From JBGPGW01 sp046349515 (lineage in GTDB: Bacteria > Pseudomonadota > Alphaproteobacteria > CADEGL01): a DNA stretch of 64,000 nucleotides. How positions within the stretch are numbered: position 1 is the first letter of the stretch; the number at the start of each line of letters is the position of its first letter. A model generated the notes under the pieces. That model did no database searches. It saw only the letters and a list, made by a program, of their open reading frames with translations, and was not told where the DNA came from. The stretch spans positions 1-64,000 of the forward strand of contig JAXMCE010000002.1 of the NCBI GenBank assembly GCA_046349515.1. The letters are read 5' to 3'. Positions 9,089 to 18,905 of the stretch are shown here, piece after piece. The translations under genes and the position numbers were made by a program.

Positions 9089-9107
9089 CGCTGGCCCTGG
9101 GCCAGCG
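9089..9107. promoter_or_regulatory. inverted repeat in the divergent promoter region
   Basis: Two 9-bp arms (CGCTGGCCC and GGGCCAGCG) separated by a single T lie in the 274-bp gap between the amidohydrolase operon (minus) and msrB (plus). Its place upstream of both genes suits an operator or a leader hairpin of the operon transcript. Nothing else recognisable was seen in the gap. Confidence 0.3.
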
Positions 9108-9299
9108 GACCCGGCCCCCAGCATGACGGGAGGGCGCGCGGCGGGCTAGCGGGTCACGCCGGGCCCTCGCCCGATGATGGTAAGCCCCGGGCCTTCACAG
9201 CTCCGTGAGCGGGGCGGCGAAATCCCTCGGGCGCGCTATATTGAGAAGCGACCGATGAAGCCCCACGCCGAGCGCGGGGGCGCGAGGAAGGAGATGCCC

Positions 9300-9719
9300 A
9301 TGACCCAGGCCGCAAAAGTCCCGAGCGACCGCATCGAGAAATCCGAAGCCGAATGGCGCCGGCAGCTCACGCCGGAGCAGTTCCATGTCTGCCGCAAGAA
9401 GGGCACCGAGCGGCCTTGGACGGGCGAGCACAACGAGCGCAAGGACAAAGGCACCTATATGTGCGTGTGCTGCGGCCAGCCACTCTTCAGCTCATCGGCC
9501 AAGTTCGATTCGGGCACGGGCTGGCCGAGCTTTTTCGAGCCGGTCGCCGCCGATGCCGTCGTGAACGAGGAAGACAACAGCTTCTTCATGCGCCGGACGG
9601 AAGTGCTGTGCAGCCGGTGCGACGCGCATCTCGGCCACGTCTTCCCCGACGGCCCGCGCCCGACAGGCCTGCGCTACTGTATGAATTCCGTCGCGCTCGA
9701 TTTCAAGCCGGAGAAGTAG
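9300..9719 (+). CDS. msrB: peptide-methionine (R)-S-oxide reductase MsrB
   Basis: A 139-residue cytosolic repair enzyme that reduces methionine-R-sulfoxide in proteins using thioredoxin. Two CxxC pairs bind the structural zinc (C55/C58 and C104/C107), FDSGTGWPSF is the family signature, and the catalytic cysteine is C127 in RYCMNS. The start at 9300 follows GGAAGGAG closely; an in-frame ATG at 9294 is too near that box. It is a single gene, followed by two hairpins. Complete and typical in length. Confidence 0.96.
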   Translation: MTQAAKVPSDRIEKSEAEWRRQLTPEQFHVCRKKGTERPWTGEHNERKDKGTYMCVCCGQPLFSSSAKFDSGTGWPSFFEPVAADAVVNEEDNSFFMRRTEVLCSRCDAHLGHVFPDGPRPTGLRYCMNSVALDFKPEK

Positions 9720-9737
9720 GTCGCGAGTCCTCTGGTC

Positions 9738-9754
9738 GCCCGCGCGTCGCGGGC
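9738..9754. terminator. hairpin downstream of msrB
   Basis: Arms GCCCGCG and CGCGGGC surround a CGT loop, 19 bp after the msrB stop and before the convergent membrane-protein gene. No U-tract follows on either strand, so a terminator role is only likely from position. Confidence 0.4.
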
Positions 9755-9757
9755 GGC

Positions 9758-9780
9758 CCTCCTCCTAGGACAGGAGGAGG
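9758..9780. terminator. second hairpin at the convergent gene end
   Basis: A perfect 9-bp inverted repeat (CCTCCTCCT and AGGAGGAGG, loop of five) overlaps the stop codon of the membrane-protein gene on the minus strand. With the hairpin at 9738-9754 it may form a bidirectional terminator. The purine run on one strand could also act by chance as a Shine-Dalgarno-like sequence, but no gene follows it. Confidence 0.35.
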
Positions 9781-10118
9781 TGGAGGACGCTCACCACGCC
9801 CACGAAGACAAGGGCGCCCGCGACACAAACCGCGAGCGGCAGGCCCCAGCGCCGCCCGACCTTGCGGCTGAACGCCACCTCGAGGCCGCCGACGCCGACG
9901 GAGACGAGGCCGCCGAAGACTTCGAGCCCGTTCATGACGCCCAAGAAGGCGAGCCACACGGTGGCGAGAACGCTTGCCACGACAAGCGCCGCGACGCCGA
10001 TCATCGTGAGCCAGCCGAGGATGTCGAAGCTGGGTCCGATCTGCGCGAGAAGAGCCGCGATCGCCACGACGGGAATGACGATGAGATAGTCGTGAACTCG
10101 TCCTCTGCGTCTCGCCAT
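9765..10118 (-). CDS. small hypothetical membrane protein
   Basis: A 117-residue protein of unknown function with three predicted membrane helices (about residues 10-28, 33-60 and 90-113) after a basic N-terminus MARRRGRVHD. The start at 10118 is supported by GGAGGA eight bases upstream; a longer frame reaches 10244 but lacks such a site. Convergent with msrB. No conserved catalytic residues are visible, and no family was recognised. Confidence 0.6.
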   Translation of the reverse strand: MARRRGRVHDYLIVIPVVAIAALLAQIGPSFDILGWLTMIGVAALVVASVLATVWLAFLGVMNGLEVFGGLVSVGVGGLEVAFSRKVGRRWGLPLAVCVAGALVFVGVVSVLHLLLS

Positions 10119-10275
10119 GATCGCACTCCTCCGGTCGATTGCGCTGCGGGTTCCCCAAGCCGCGCGGCGCGCGCCCAACACAACGATCCCCGTCACCATC
10201 AAAGAATGAGCGATCACCCAAGGCCAGGGATAAAACTGTGACATTGACGCGACGGAGCATCCGCGCGCCGAGCGA

Positions 10276-10301
10276 ATTCGTTAACGGCGCATTCGTTAAC
10301 G
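10276..10301. repeat. direct repeat of ATTCGTTAACG
   Basis: The 11-mer ATTCGTTAACG occurs at 10276-10286 and again at 10291-10301, in the gap downstream of fdsD and upstream of the small membrane-protein gene. Each copy holds the palindrome GTTAAC. Two copies one and a half helical turns apart could be a regulator site for the membrane-protein gene. TTAA spacing does not match the CtrA box (TTAA-N7-TTAA). Confidence 0.45.
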
Positions 10302-10354
10302 ACCAGGCGCGCGGGCCGGAACGAGCGCGTCAGCCACCGGCCCCGAGAGACGCC

Positions 10355-10597
10355 TCAGCGCGGCGTCGCGGCCGCTTGCGCGCGTTGGGATTGCAGTTGA
10401 TTGACGGCCGCGAGGGCGAGGGGATCGAGGCCCTTGCCGCCGCTGGCCTCGAGGTGGGCGATGATCTGTTTGCGCATGCGCGGGTCCCAGAATTTCTCGA
10501 TGTGATCCGCGATGGCGGCCGTGGCCTCGGCTTCCTTCATGTGCGCGAAGAATTTGCCGATCTGGTTCGCCATGTAGACGAGGCGGTCAAGCGACAT
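10355..10597 (-). CDS. fdsD: formate dehydrogenase subunit delta
   Basis: An 80-residue protein of the FdsD family, a small subunit of soluble NAD-linked, molybdenum-dependent formate dehydrogenases, thought to help cofactor insertion or maturation. Family features are RLVYMANQIGKFF, then HIEKFWDPRMRKQI. The ATG at 10597 overlaps the end of fdhD by 11 bases, so it is translationally coupled as the last gene of the fds operon. A longer in-frame start at 10669 would lie wholly within fdhD and is unlikely. Confidence 0.9.
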   Translation of the reverse strand: MSLDRLVYMANQIGKFFAHMKEAEATAAIADHIEKFWDPRMRKQIIAHLEASGGKGLDPLALAAVNQLQSQRAQAAATPR

Positions 10598-11417
10598 GCT
10601 TCTTCGCTCCGTCCTCGATCCGCTCGGCGTGCGTGAACACCTCGAACTCCTCGCCGCGGGTGACCGCAACGAGGGTGATCCCGGCCGCCTCCGCCGCGCG
10701 GATCGCGAGCGCGGTCGGCGCGGACACGGCGACGAGGATGGGCCCGCCGATCATGGCCGTCTTCTGCACCATCTCGACCGAGACGCGGCTCGTGATTACC
10801 ACGATCCCGTCCCCAGCTGAGAGTTCGCTGCGCGCGAGCGCGCCTGCGAGCTTGTCGAGCGCATTATGGCGGCCGACATCCTCGCGAAGGGCGACGAGCC
10901 CTGCCTCCGCGGTCCAGAAGGCCGCCCCGTGTACCGCGCGCGTCTCGAGGTTGAGCGACTGGGCCGGGGCGAGCGATGCCATCGCCGCGGCGATCGCGGC
11001 AGGCGTCACGCGGCGATCGCTTTTGACGGCCGGCACCGTCCGCATCGCCTCGGTCAAGCTTTCGATGCCGCAGAGGCCGCAGCCGACTGGGCCCGCAAGC
11101 CGCCGCCGGCGTTCGGTGAACGCTGCCGCGCGCGCCTCGCCGAGCGTCATGCGCAACTCGATCCCGAGATCCGTCGGCACGATCTCGGTCGCAAGGATCT
11201 CCGACGCGCCGCCGACGATGCCCTCGGTCAGGCTGAAGCCGATCGCGAAATCCTCGAGGTCCGCGGGCGTCGCCATCATGACCGCATAGGTCGCGCGCCC
11301 GTAGGTCATCGCGATGGCGACCTCCTCCGGCACCGCGCGCTCGCCGCGCGCGAGCCGTCCGCCCCGCCTGATGAGCGGGCGGACGCGCATCGACGGCGGC
11401 GGGACGGTCCGGGTCAT
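10587..11417 (-). CDS. fdhD: formate dehydrogenase accessory sulfurtransferase FdhD
   Basis: A 276-residue sulfurtransferase that transfers sulfur from a cysteine desulfurase to the molybdenum cofactor of formate dehydrogenase; without it the enzyme is inactive. The essential CxxC is C113/C116 in GCGLCG. Other family marks are DLEDFAIGFSLTEGI and REDVGRHNALDKL. The ATG at 11417 overlaps the fdsA stop by four bases (ATGA) and is preferred to an upstream in-frame start at 11486. It sits between fdsA and fdsD, the usual order for this enzyme class. Confidence 0.96.
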   Translation of the reverse strand: MTRTVPPPSMRVRPLIRRGGRLARGERAVPEEVAIAMTYGRATYAVMMATPADLEDFAIGFSLTEGIVGGASEILATEIVPTDLGIELRMTLGEARAAAFTERRRRLAGPVGCGLCGIESLTEAMRTVPAVKSDRRVTPAAIAAAMASLAPAQSLNLETRAVHGAAFWTAEAGLVALREDVGRHNALDKLAGALARSELSAGDGIVVITSRVSVEMVQKTAMIGGPILVAVSAPTALAIRAAEAAGITLVAVTRGEEFEVFTHAERIEDGAKKHVA

Positions 11418-14260
11418 TCGGCGGCGGTCCCCACGGGTGAGATGTGGCGGTGCTCCTCGGCGAGCGTACGGTAGCGGTCCTGCCACTCGGTCGGTCCGTT
11501 CGATGGCGTCACTTGGACCGCCGTCACCTTGTACTCCGGACAGTTGGTCGCCCAGTCGGAGTAATCGGTCGTGACCACGTTGGCCTGGGTGTCCGGGTGG
11601 TGGAAGGTCGTGTACACGACGCCCGGCGCCACGCGGTCGGTGATCGTCGCACGCAAGGCCGTGGCGCCCGCACGGCTTTGGAGCTTGACGAGGTCACCCT
11701 GCCGGATGCCGCGCTGCTCGGCATCGTGAGGATGGATCTCGAGCACGTCCTCCTGATGCCAGACAACATTCGCCGTGCGCCGGGTCTGGGCCCCCACATT
11801 GTACTGCGAGAGAATCCGGCCGGTCGTGAGGAGCAACGGGAAGCGGCTCGACGAACGCTCATCCGTCGGCATGAATTCCGTCACGAAGAACTTGCCCTTG
11901 CCGCGGACGAAGCCGTTCACGTGCATGACGGGCGTGCCGAGCGGCGCCTTCTCGTTGCACGGCCACTGGACGGAGCCGAGCTCTTCGAGCTTGGCGTAGG
12001 AGACGCCCGTGAACGTCGGCGTCACCCGCGCGATCTCGTCCATGATCTCGGAGGGATGCGCATAGGCCATCTCGACCCCCATGGCCTTGGCGAGGGCCAA
12101 GGTGATCTCCCAGTCGGCCATGCCGTTCTTCGGCCGCATCACGCGCCGGACGCGGCTGATGCGCCGCTCGGCGTTCGTGAACGTGCCGTCCTTCTCGAGG
12201 AAGGTGCAGCCGGGCAGGAAGACATGGGCGAAATTGGCCGTCTCGTTCAGGAACAGGTCCTGGACGACGACGCACTCCATGGCCGAGAGCGCCTCGACCA
12301 CATGCTGCGTGTTGGGATCGGACTGCGCCAGATCTTCACCCTGGACGTAGATCCCCTTGAACGTGCCGTCGATCGCCGAGTCGAACATGTTGGGAATGCG
12401 CAGGCCCGGCTCGGGGTCGAGCCGCACGCCCCAAAGCGATTCGAACATGGCCCGGGTCGCATCGTCCGAGACATGGCGGTAGCCGGAGAACTCGTGCGGG
12501 AAGGATCCCATGTCGCACGATCCCTGGACGTTGTTCTGGCCGCGCAGGGGATTCACGCCGACACCGCGCCGGCCGAGATTGCCGGTCGCCATGGCGAGAT
12601 TCGCCATCCCCATGACCATGGTCGTGCCCTGGCTGTGCTCGGTGACGCCGAGGCCGTAGTAGATGGCGGCGTTCCCGCCCTTGGCGTAGAGACGCGCCGC
12701 GCCGCGGATGAGATCGGCCGGCACGCCGGACACCTTCTCCGCCGCCTCGGGGCTGTTCCTCGGCTCGGCGACGAAGGCGGCCCAGGCGGCGTAGTCGTCC
12801 GGCTCGCACCGCTCGCGCACGAAAGCTTCGTTCACGAGCCCTTCGGTCACGATCACATGGGCGAGCGCGTTGACGACCGCGACATTGGTCCCGGGCCGGA
12901 GCGGCAGGTGATAGGCCGCTTCGATGTGCGGCGAGCGCACGAGGTCGATCCGCCGCGGATCGATCACGATGAGCTTCGCGCCCTGCCGCAGGCGCCGCTT
13001 CATGCGCGAGGCGAAGACAGGGTGTCCGTCCGTCGGGTTGGCGCCGATGACGACGATGACGTCCGCCTGCTCGACCGAATCGAAATCCTGCGTGCCGGCC
13101 GACGTGCCAAAGGTCGATTTGAGGCCATAGCCGGTCGGCGAGTGGCAGACGCGCGCGCAAGTGTCGACATTGTTGTTGCCGAAGACCATGCGCACGAGCT
13201 TCTGGACGAGATAGGTCTCCTCGTTCGTGCAGCGCGACGAGGTGATGCCGCCGATGGCGCCGCGGCCGTATTGGGCCTGGATGCGCCTGAACTCGCTGGC
13301 CACGTGCGCGATGGCCTCTTCCCAGCTCACCTCGCACCAAGGATCGGAGATGCGCTGGCGCACCATGGGCTTCAAGATCCGGTCGGGATGGGTCGCATAG
13401 CCCCAGGCGAAGCGCCCTTTGACGCAGGAGTGGCCGCGGTTGGCCTTGCCGTCCTTGTAGGGAACCATGCGGACGACTTCCGCACCGCGCATCTCGGCCT
13501 TGAAGCTGCACCCGACGCCGCAATAGGCGCAGGTCGTGACGACCGAATGCTCCGGCTGCCCGATCTCGATGACGGATTTCTCCATGAGCGTCGCGGTCGG
13601 GCAGGCCTGGACGCAGGCCCCGCAGGAGACGCACTCGGAGTCGAGGAAGCTCTCGGCCATGCCGGCCGAAACCTTGGACTCGAAGCCGCGCCCCTCGATG
13701 GTGAGGGCGAGAGTCCCCTGCACCTCATCGCACGCCCGCACGCAGCGCGAGCAGACGATGCACTTCGCGGGATCGAAGGCGAAGTAGGGATTGGAGACGT
13801 CCTTCTCCGCGCGGAGATGGTTGGCCCCTTCGTAGCCGTAGCGCACCTCGCGCAAGCCCACGGCACCGGCCATGTCCTGCAACTCGCAGTTGCCGTTGGC
13901 CGAACAGGTGAGGCAGTCGAGAGGATGGTCGGAGATGTAGAGCTCCATCACGCCCCGCCGCAATTTCTTGAGGCGATCGCTTTGCGTCGTGATGGCCATG
14001 CCCGGCGCCACGGGCGTCGTGCAGGAGGCGGGCGTGCCCGGACGGCCCTCGATCTCGACGAGGCAGAGGCGGCAGGAGCCGAAAGCGTTCAAGGAATCCG
14101 TGGCGCAGAGTTTCGGCACCTGGATGCCCGCCTCGACCGCGGCCCGCATGATCGAGGTGCCTTCGGGCACCGAGACCGTGAAGCCGTCGATGGAGAGCGT
14201 GACGGATTTCTCCGTCGCCTTGCGCGGCGTGCCGTAATCGGTTTCGTGAACGAGCGGCAT
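11414..14260 (-). CDS. fdsA: NAD-linked formate dehydrogenase, alpha (catalytic) subunit
   Basis: A 948-residue catalytic subunit oxidising formate to CO2 at a bis-MGD molybdenum (or tungsten) centre. In order: an N-terminal 2Fe-2S domain, a His-Cys cluster (HPLDCLTCSANGNC), two 4Fe-4S ferredoxin motifs (CIVCSRCVRAC and CVSCGACVQAC), the CAYCGVGC cluster that opens the molybdopterin oxidoreductase domain, and the C-terminal dinucleotide-binding domain. The metal ligand is a cysteine, C372 in ARVCHSP, not selenocysteine. The start at 14260 follows GAGGAG; a start at 14275 lacks one. Electrons pass to the FdsB/FdsG subunits and NAD+. Tungsten versus molybdenum cannot be decided. Confidence 0.97.
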   Translation of the reverse strand: MPLVHETDYGTPRKATEKSVTLSIDGFTVSVPEGTSIMRAAVEAGIQVPKLCATDSLNAFGSCRLCLVEIEGRPGTPASCTTPVAPGMAITTQSDRLKKLRRGVMELYISDHPLDCLTCSANGNCELQDMAGAVGLREVRYGYEGANHLRAEKDVSNPYFAFDPAKCIVCSRCVRACDEVQGTLALTIEGRGFESKVSAGMAESFLDSECVSCGACVQACPTATLMEKSVIEIGQPEHSVVTTCAYCGVGCSFKAEMRGAEVVRMVPYKDGKANRGHSCVKGRFAWGYATHPDRILKPMVRQRISDPWCEVSWEEAIAHVASEFRRIQAQYGRGAIGGITSSRCTNEETYLVQKLVRMVFGNNNVDTCARVCHSPTGYGLKSTFGTSAGTQDFDSVEQADVIVVIGANPTDGHPVFASRMKRRLRQGAKLIVIDPRRIDLVRSPHIEAAYHLPLRPGTNVAVVNALAHVIVTEGLVNEAFVRERCEPDDYAAWAAFVAEPRNSPEAAEKVSGVPADLIRGAARLYAKGGNAAIYYGLGVTEHSQGTTMVMGMANLAMATGNLGRRGVGVNPLRGQNNVQGSCDMGSFPHEFSGYRHVSDDATRAMFESLWGVRLDPEPGLRIPNMFDSAIDGTFKGIYVQGEDLAQSDPNTQHVVEALSAMECVVVQDLFLNETANFAHVFLPGCTFLEKDGTFTNAERRISRVRRVMRPKNGMADWEITLALAKAMGVEMAYAHPSEIMDEIARVTPTFTGVSYAKLEELGSVQWPCNEKAPLGTPVMHVNGFVRGKGKFFVTEFMPTDERSSSRFPLLLTTGRILSQYNVGAQTRRTANVVWHQEDVLEIHPHDAEQRGIRQGDLVKLQSRAGATALRATITDRVAPGVVYTTFHHPDTQANVVTTDYSDWATNCPEYKVTAVQVTPSNGPTEWQDRYRTLAEEHRHISPVGTAAE

Positions 14261-14279
14261 GGCCAGTCTCCTCAAACGG

Positions 14280-15820
<1,541 letters not shown>

Positions 15821-15824
<4 letters not shown>

Positions 15825-16294
15825 CGGCCAACCTCATCGATCAGGCCATCGATCGCAGCCTCGTCGAGGCGCCCGACGACGCGCTCATCGACCATGCCCG
15901 CCGGCCCGCAGGCACACAGGCCGAGACAGAAGACTGGCTCGAGGGTGACGCGCCCGTCCGTCGTGGTCTCTCCCCAATCGACGCCGAGGCGCTTCCGCAC
16001 CCGATCGGCCAACGCATCGCCGCCCATCGACTGGCATGCCTCCGCGCGGCACAGCTTCACGACGCGGCGACCGGGCGGACGGCGCTTGAAGTCATGATAG
16101 AAGGTGACGATGCCGTGGACCTCGGCGCGCGACAGGTTGAGGGCCTCTGCAACCAGGCGCACCGCCTCCTCGCCGATGAAGCCGAACGTCTCCTGGAGCG
16201 CCAGAAGGACGGGCAGCGCCGCGCCCTCCCTCTCCTTATGGGCGGCGATGACGGCCTCCGCGCGCTCGGTATTCCAGCTCTCGGGCTTCGGCAT
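15821..16294 (-). CDS. fdsG: NAD-linked formate dehydrogenase, gamma (2Fe-2S) subunit
   Basis: A 157-residue NuoE-like subunit with a helical N-terminus and a thioredoxin-fold 2Fe-2S domain. Cluster ligands are C82 and C87 (CRAEAC) and C123 and C127 (CLGLC). It is the promoter-proximal gene of the fds operon; its ATG at 16294 faces the A/T-rich control region that separates it from the LysR gene. The length is normal for the family. Confidence 0.95.
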
Positions 16295-16371
16295 CCGTTT
16301 CTCGGGAATTCGTAAGTTGTCCAGCCTGGGCGCTAACTAGCTGAAAATCAATAAAGCCAATCCATGGTGCA

Positions 16372-16400
16372 ATAGAATAAATCTATCAACTATCTTCTAT
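16372..16400. promoter_or_regulatory. LysR-type operator candidate for the fds operon
   Basis: In the 137-bp A/T-rich gap upstream of fdsG there is an imperfect dyad ATAG-N7-CTAT (16372-16386), matching the T-N11-A layout bound by LysR-type regulators. The CTAT half is repeated at 16390 and 16397, so CTAT occurs three times with a 7-bp period. The upstream neighbour is a LysR gene, so this is a good candidate for its binding region. The site was found by eye, and promoter elements were not resolved. Confidence 0.5.
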
Positions 16401-16431
16401 CGAGTGGCAAATCAAATCGCTGGCAAGGGCC

Positions 16432-17325
16432 CTACTGATCGAGAGTGGGGCCCACCCGGCGGGCTTCCGCGACGAGTGCCGCGATGAGCGGCGTCATCGG
16501 CTCCCGGTCCGCGACGACAAGGCCGATCGTGTGGACGGCCTCGGGCTCGACGATGGGGATCGCCCGGATCGTCTCCGTGAGGCCCAAGCTTTCGGCGAGC
16601 TTCGCCGGCATCACGCTCGCCCAGCGCCCCGTGCGCACATGGGCGAACAGCACGATCATCGAGTTCGATTCGAGCGTCGGCACGGCTTCGGCGCCCACCT
16701 CGCGCAAGATGCCGTCGATGATGCGCCGGTTCTGCATGTCGGGCGTGAGAAGGCAGAGAGGAATCCGCCCGACCTCGGCCCAGGTGACCTGCTCGCGGTC
16801 GCCGTAAGGCGCATCGGCCGCGGTCAACAGTCGATAGCGCTCCCGGTAGAGCGGCACGCTGCGCACGCGGCCCAAAGGCTCGTTGTCGAGATAGGTGAGG
16901 CCCGCATCGACTTCGAGATTCTCGAGCAAGCTCAGCACCTCGTTCGAGGTGCAGGACCGTATGGTGAAGCGGACGTCGGGGTAGCGCTTGCGGTAGGGGG
17001 TCGTCAGCGCCGAGGTCATGGCGAGCGCGGTCGGGATCGCGGCGATGCGCAGATGCCCGGCGAGGCCGTGCTTCAAGGCGTGGATGTCCTCCCGCATGGC
17101 GCGCGAATCGGCGACGATCCGGCGCGCCCATTCGAGCACGCGCTCGCCCTCGGGCGTGAAGCCCTGGAAGCGCGAGCCGCGATTGACGAGAAGCACGCCC
17201 AGCTGCTCCTCAAGCTGCTTCAAGCCGGCGGAGAGCGTCGGCTGCGTGACACCGCAGGCCTCCGCCGCGCGGCCGAAATGCCGCTCCCGCGAGAGGGCCA
17301 GGAGGAACTCGAGCTTGTCGATCAT
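16432..17325 (-). CDS. LysR-type regulator, probably of formate dehydrogenase
   Basis: A 297-residue transcription factor. Residues 1-60 form the winged HTH (FLALSRERHFGRAAEACGV then TQPTLSAGLKQLEEQLG). The rest is a LysR substrate-binding domain (HLRIAAIPTA onward) that would sense a metabolite, plausibly formate or a C1 signal. It lies directly upstream of fdsG in the same direction, a common placement for FdsR-like regulators of this operon. The effector and whether it activates are inference from position. Confidence 0.88.
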   Translation of the reverse strand: MIDKLEFLLALSRERHFGRAAEACGVTQPTLSAGLKQLEEQLGVLLVNRGSRFQGFTPEGERVLEWARRIVADSRAMREDIHALKHGLAGHLRIAAIPTALAMTSALTTPYRKRYPDVRFTIRSCTSNEVLSLLENLEVDAGLTYLDNEPLGRVRSVPLYRERYRLLTAADAPYGDREQVTWAEVGRIPLCLLTPDMQNRRIIDGILREVGAEAVPTLESNSMIVLFAHVRTGRWASVMPAKLAESLGLTETIRAIPIVEPEAVHTIGLVVADREPMTPLIAALVAEARRVGPTLDQ

Positions 17326-17694
17326 TCTCGGCGCCCGCGCCGTTTATCGGCGCGAGACGTCATCGCAATGCAGGCGAAGCGCGTGCTCTCAACGCCATGG
17401 GCTCGACCATCTTCGCTCATTCTCGATGCGAGACCGAATCCAGCCATATGGCTTTCACCCGGATCCTCCCAATCAACGGATTCTCGCCGCGCTCATTGGC
17501 GGAATTCTGAAATCTTGCATCCCCACCGGACACATCATATTTCAACGAGTATCGGTCGGACATTAACATGGCCGCAGGTCACTGCGGAGATCGAGCGGCA
17601 TCGCGCTGAGCGCGATGCGACCGGCTCGAATACTCGAGCACTTAGGCCCATCGAGAGCCGTTTCGATGAAACCAGGAAAGGGAGCAACGTTGCC
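17326..17694. other. intergenic region, divergent
   Basis: A 369-bp stretch between the LysR gene (minus) and the exported protein gene (plus). It has mixed composition with more A/T than the flanking operons. It holds one strong inverted repeat at 17598-17618 and no credible gene. Promoters for both neighbours must lie here but could not be pinned down by eye. Confidence 0.6.
17598..17618. promoter_or_regulatory. near-perfect palindrome upstream of the exported protein gene
   Basis: Arms of 10 bp (GCATCGCGCT and AGCGCGATGC) around a single G, about 77 bp upstream of the ATG at 17695. Size and symmetry fit a dimeric repressor site or a leader hairpin. No regulator is assigned. Confidence 0.4.
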
Positions 17695-18159
17695 ATGGCC
17701 CATGCGCGATGCGTGACCGCGTTCACCCTTATCGCCGTTCTCGTGCATGCGGGCGCACAGCCGATCGCGGCGCAAACCACCCTCACATCGCCCAAGGAGA
17801 TCGCGCACTGCCTTTGTCTCGAGCGGACGATCAACGACCTCCGCTTCCAGATGGACACCGAGCGATATGCGCAAGACTCCGAGCAGCTTCGGCTCGACAT
17901 TCTCAAGGAGCAGATCGAGCAGCAACGGCCGCATGTGAACGTCGACGATCCCGCCTCGGTCGAGTCGTTCAAGGCGCTTCTCGATCGGCTCGACGCGGAG
18001 CAAGGACGCTTCCAGGACGAGGTCTCGCCCCGCTACGCCGATAGCGTCGAACGCTACAACAAGGCAGTCGGAGCGTATGACGGGCCATGCCGCGGAAAGT
18101 TCTTCGACGGCGGCGTCGTCGCGGCGTTGAGCCCCAATCTCAACTGCCCGCGGCCCTAA
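17695..18159 (+). CDS. hypothetical exported protein with coiled coil
   Basis: A 154-residue protein not recognised from any named family. A signal peptide is clear: basic start MAHARC, hydrophobic TAFTLIAVLVHAG and a cleavage site near PIAAQ. The mature part is mostly helical and likely coiled coil (ERTINDLRFQMDTERYAQDS, then LKEQIEQQ), with four cysteines (two in AHCLCLE, one in GPCRG, one in LNCPR) that could form disulfides in the periplasm. AGGGAG precedes the ATG. It stands alone in the plus direction at the left edge of the less compact region. Confidence 0.65.
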   Translation: MAHARCVTAFTLIAVLVHAGAQPIAAQTTLTSPKEIAHCLCLERTINDLRFQMDTERYAQDSEQLRLDILKEQIEQQRPHVNVDDPASVESFKALLDRLDAEQGRFQDEVSPRYADSVERYNKAVGAYDGPCRGKFFDGGVVAALSPNLNCPRP

Positions 18160-18195
18160 GAGGACCGCACCATTCCGGCCGGCCGAGCATTTTGA

Positions 18196-18483
18196 GATCG
18201 CGCGCGAGAGAGTGCTGCGCCAAAGCAGCTGGCGATCCTCCGCGCCGCTCTTGATCAAGCTGATGCAATGATCGTCCAACAAACGGCACACTCGCTCAAG
18301 TCGAGTAGCGCTACCGTCGGCGCTAGTGCACTATTCACACTTTGCCGCGAATTGGAGAACGTTGGAAAATCCGGCGAGTTGACTCCTGCCAAACCGCTGC
18401 TTGTTGATGCCGTCCAGGCTTTCGCGGCGCTTCAGATCTCCCTTCAGACCGAGTTTGTACGAGAAGGTGAGATCGCACCGTAA
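18196..18483 (+). pseudogene. HPt (histidine phosphotransfer) domain remnant
   Basis: An open frame of about 95 codons bounded by stops at 18193 and 18481. Its translation matches an HPt domain: QLAILRAALDQADA, then the phospho-acceptor motif AHSLKSSSATVGA (the His in AHSLK) and LCRELENVGKSGEL. HPt domains relay phosphate at the C-terminus of hybrid histidine kinases. Only this domain survives; no kinase or receiver frame precedes it. A short product could start at the ATG at 18268, but that would cut off the first helix. Probably a decayed gene end; an independent small HPt protein is less likely. Confidence 0.6.
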
Positions 18484-18905
18484 ATGAACGCGGCCACCCC
18501 TCGGGCCCATTGTCAAAGATGACAACATCCACCGTGTCGTGGTGGATGGATTCTATGAGTGGCTAGGTGGTGAATAGCACTAATCATCCCGAACCGAACA
18601 CCTCCCTGGTCTGTCTGTGATTCGGCGTGCAAGAGTGCCCCTTGAATGGGGTGCGTCCCTGGAGTGAATCGGCTTCCCACAGTGACCCCGGCTGAGATAA
18701 GAGAAAGCCATTAGTTTCACGAGCACACAGGCCCACACGATTCGGCGCCGATCATGATCCCTTAGGATTGTCGAATCTCATCACAACTTAGGTGGAATTG
18801 GTCCAATAGCCGGTAGAGTTGCAGTTGGAATTCGATTCACAGGCTAAGGAATACTCTCCAGAACAATCGAGTTTGGCAGCACATCCGAGATCGCACTGAT
18901 CATCC
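18484..18905. other. non-coding stretch with mobile-element relics
   Basis: A 422-bp region with no supportable gene and clearly lower G+C than the operons around it. It contains the repeat unit at 18670-18691 described separately. The remainder, including the leader of the bestrophin-like gene, shows nothing recognisable. Confidence 0.6.
18670..18691. repeat. IS21-end-like repeat unit, left copy
   Basis: A 22-bp unit beginning CGGCTTCC and ending GTGACCCCGG. It matches 19 of 22 positions with 19787-19808, in the same orientation. Multiple short repeats containing TGACCCC are typical of IS21-family ends, so this reads as a fossil end with no transposase left. Confidence 0.5.

Noticed and set aside
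13145..13147. Possible selenocysteine codon in the formate dehydrogenase active site
   Set aside because: The codon at residue 372 is TGC (Cys), not TGA, and no SECIS element is needed.
16372..16408. OxyR site, as ATAG-N7-CTAT resembles half of an OxyR operator
   Set aside because: The second ATAG-N7-CTAT dyad required at the proper distance is absent, and a LysR gene for another role is adjacent.
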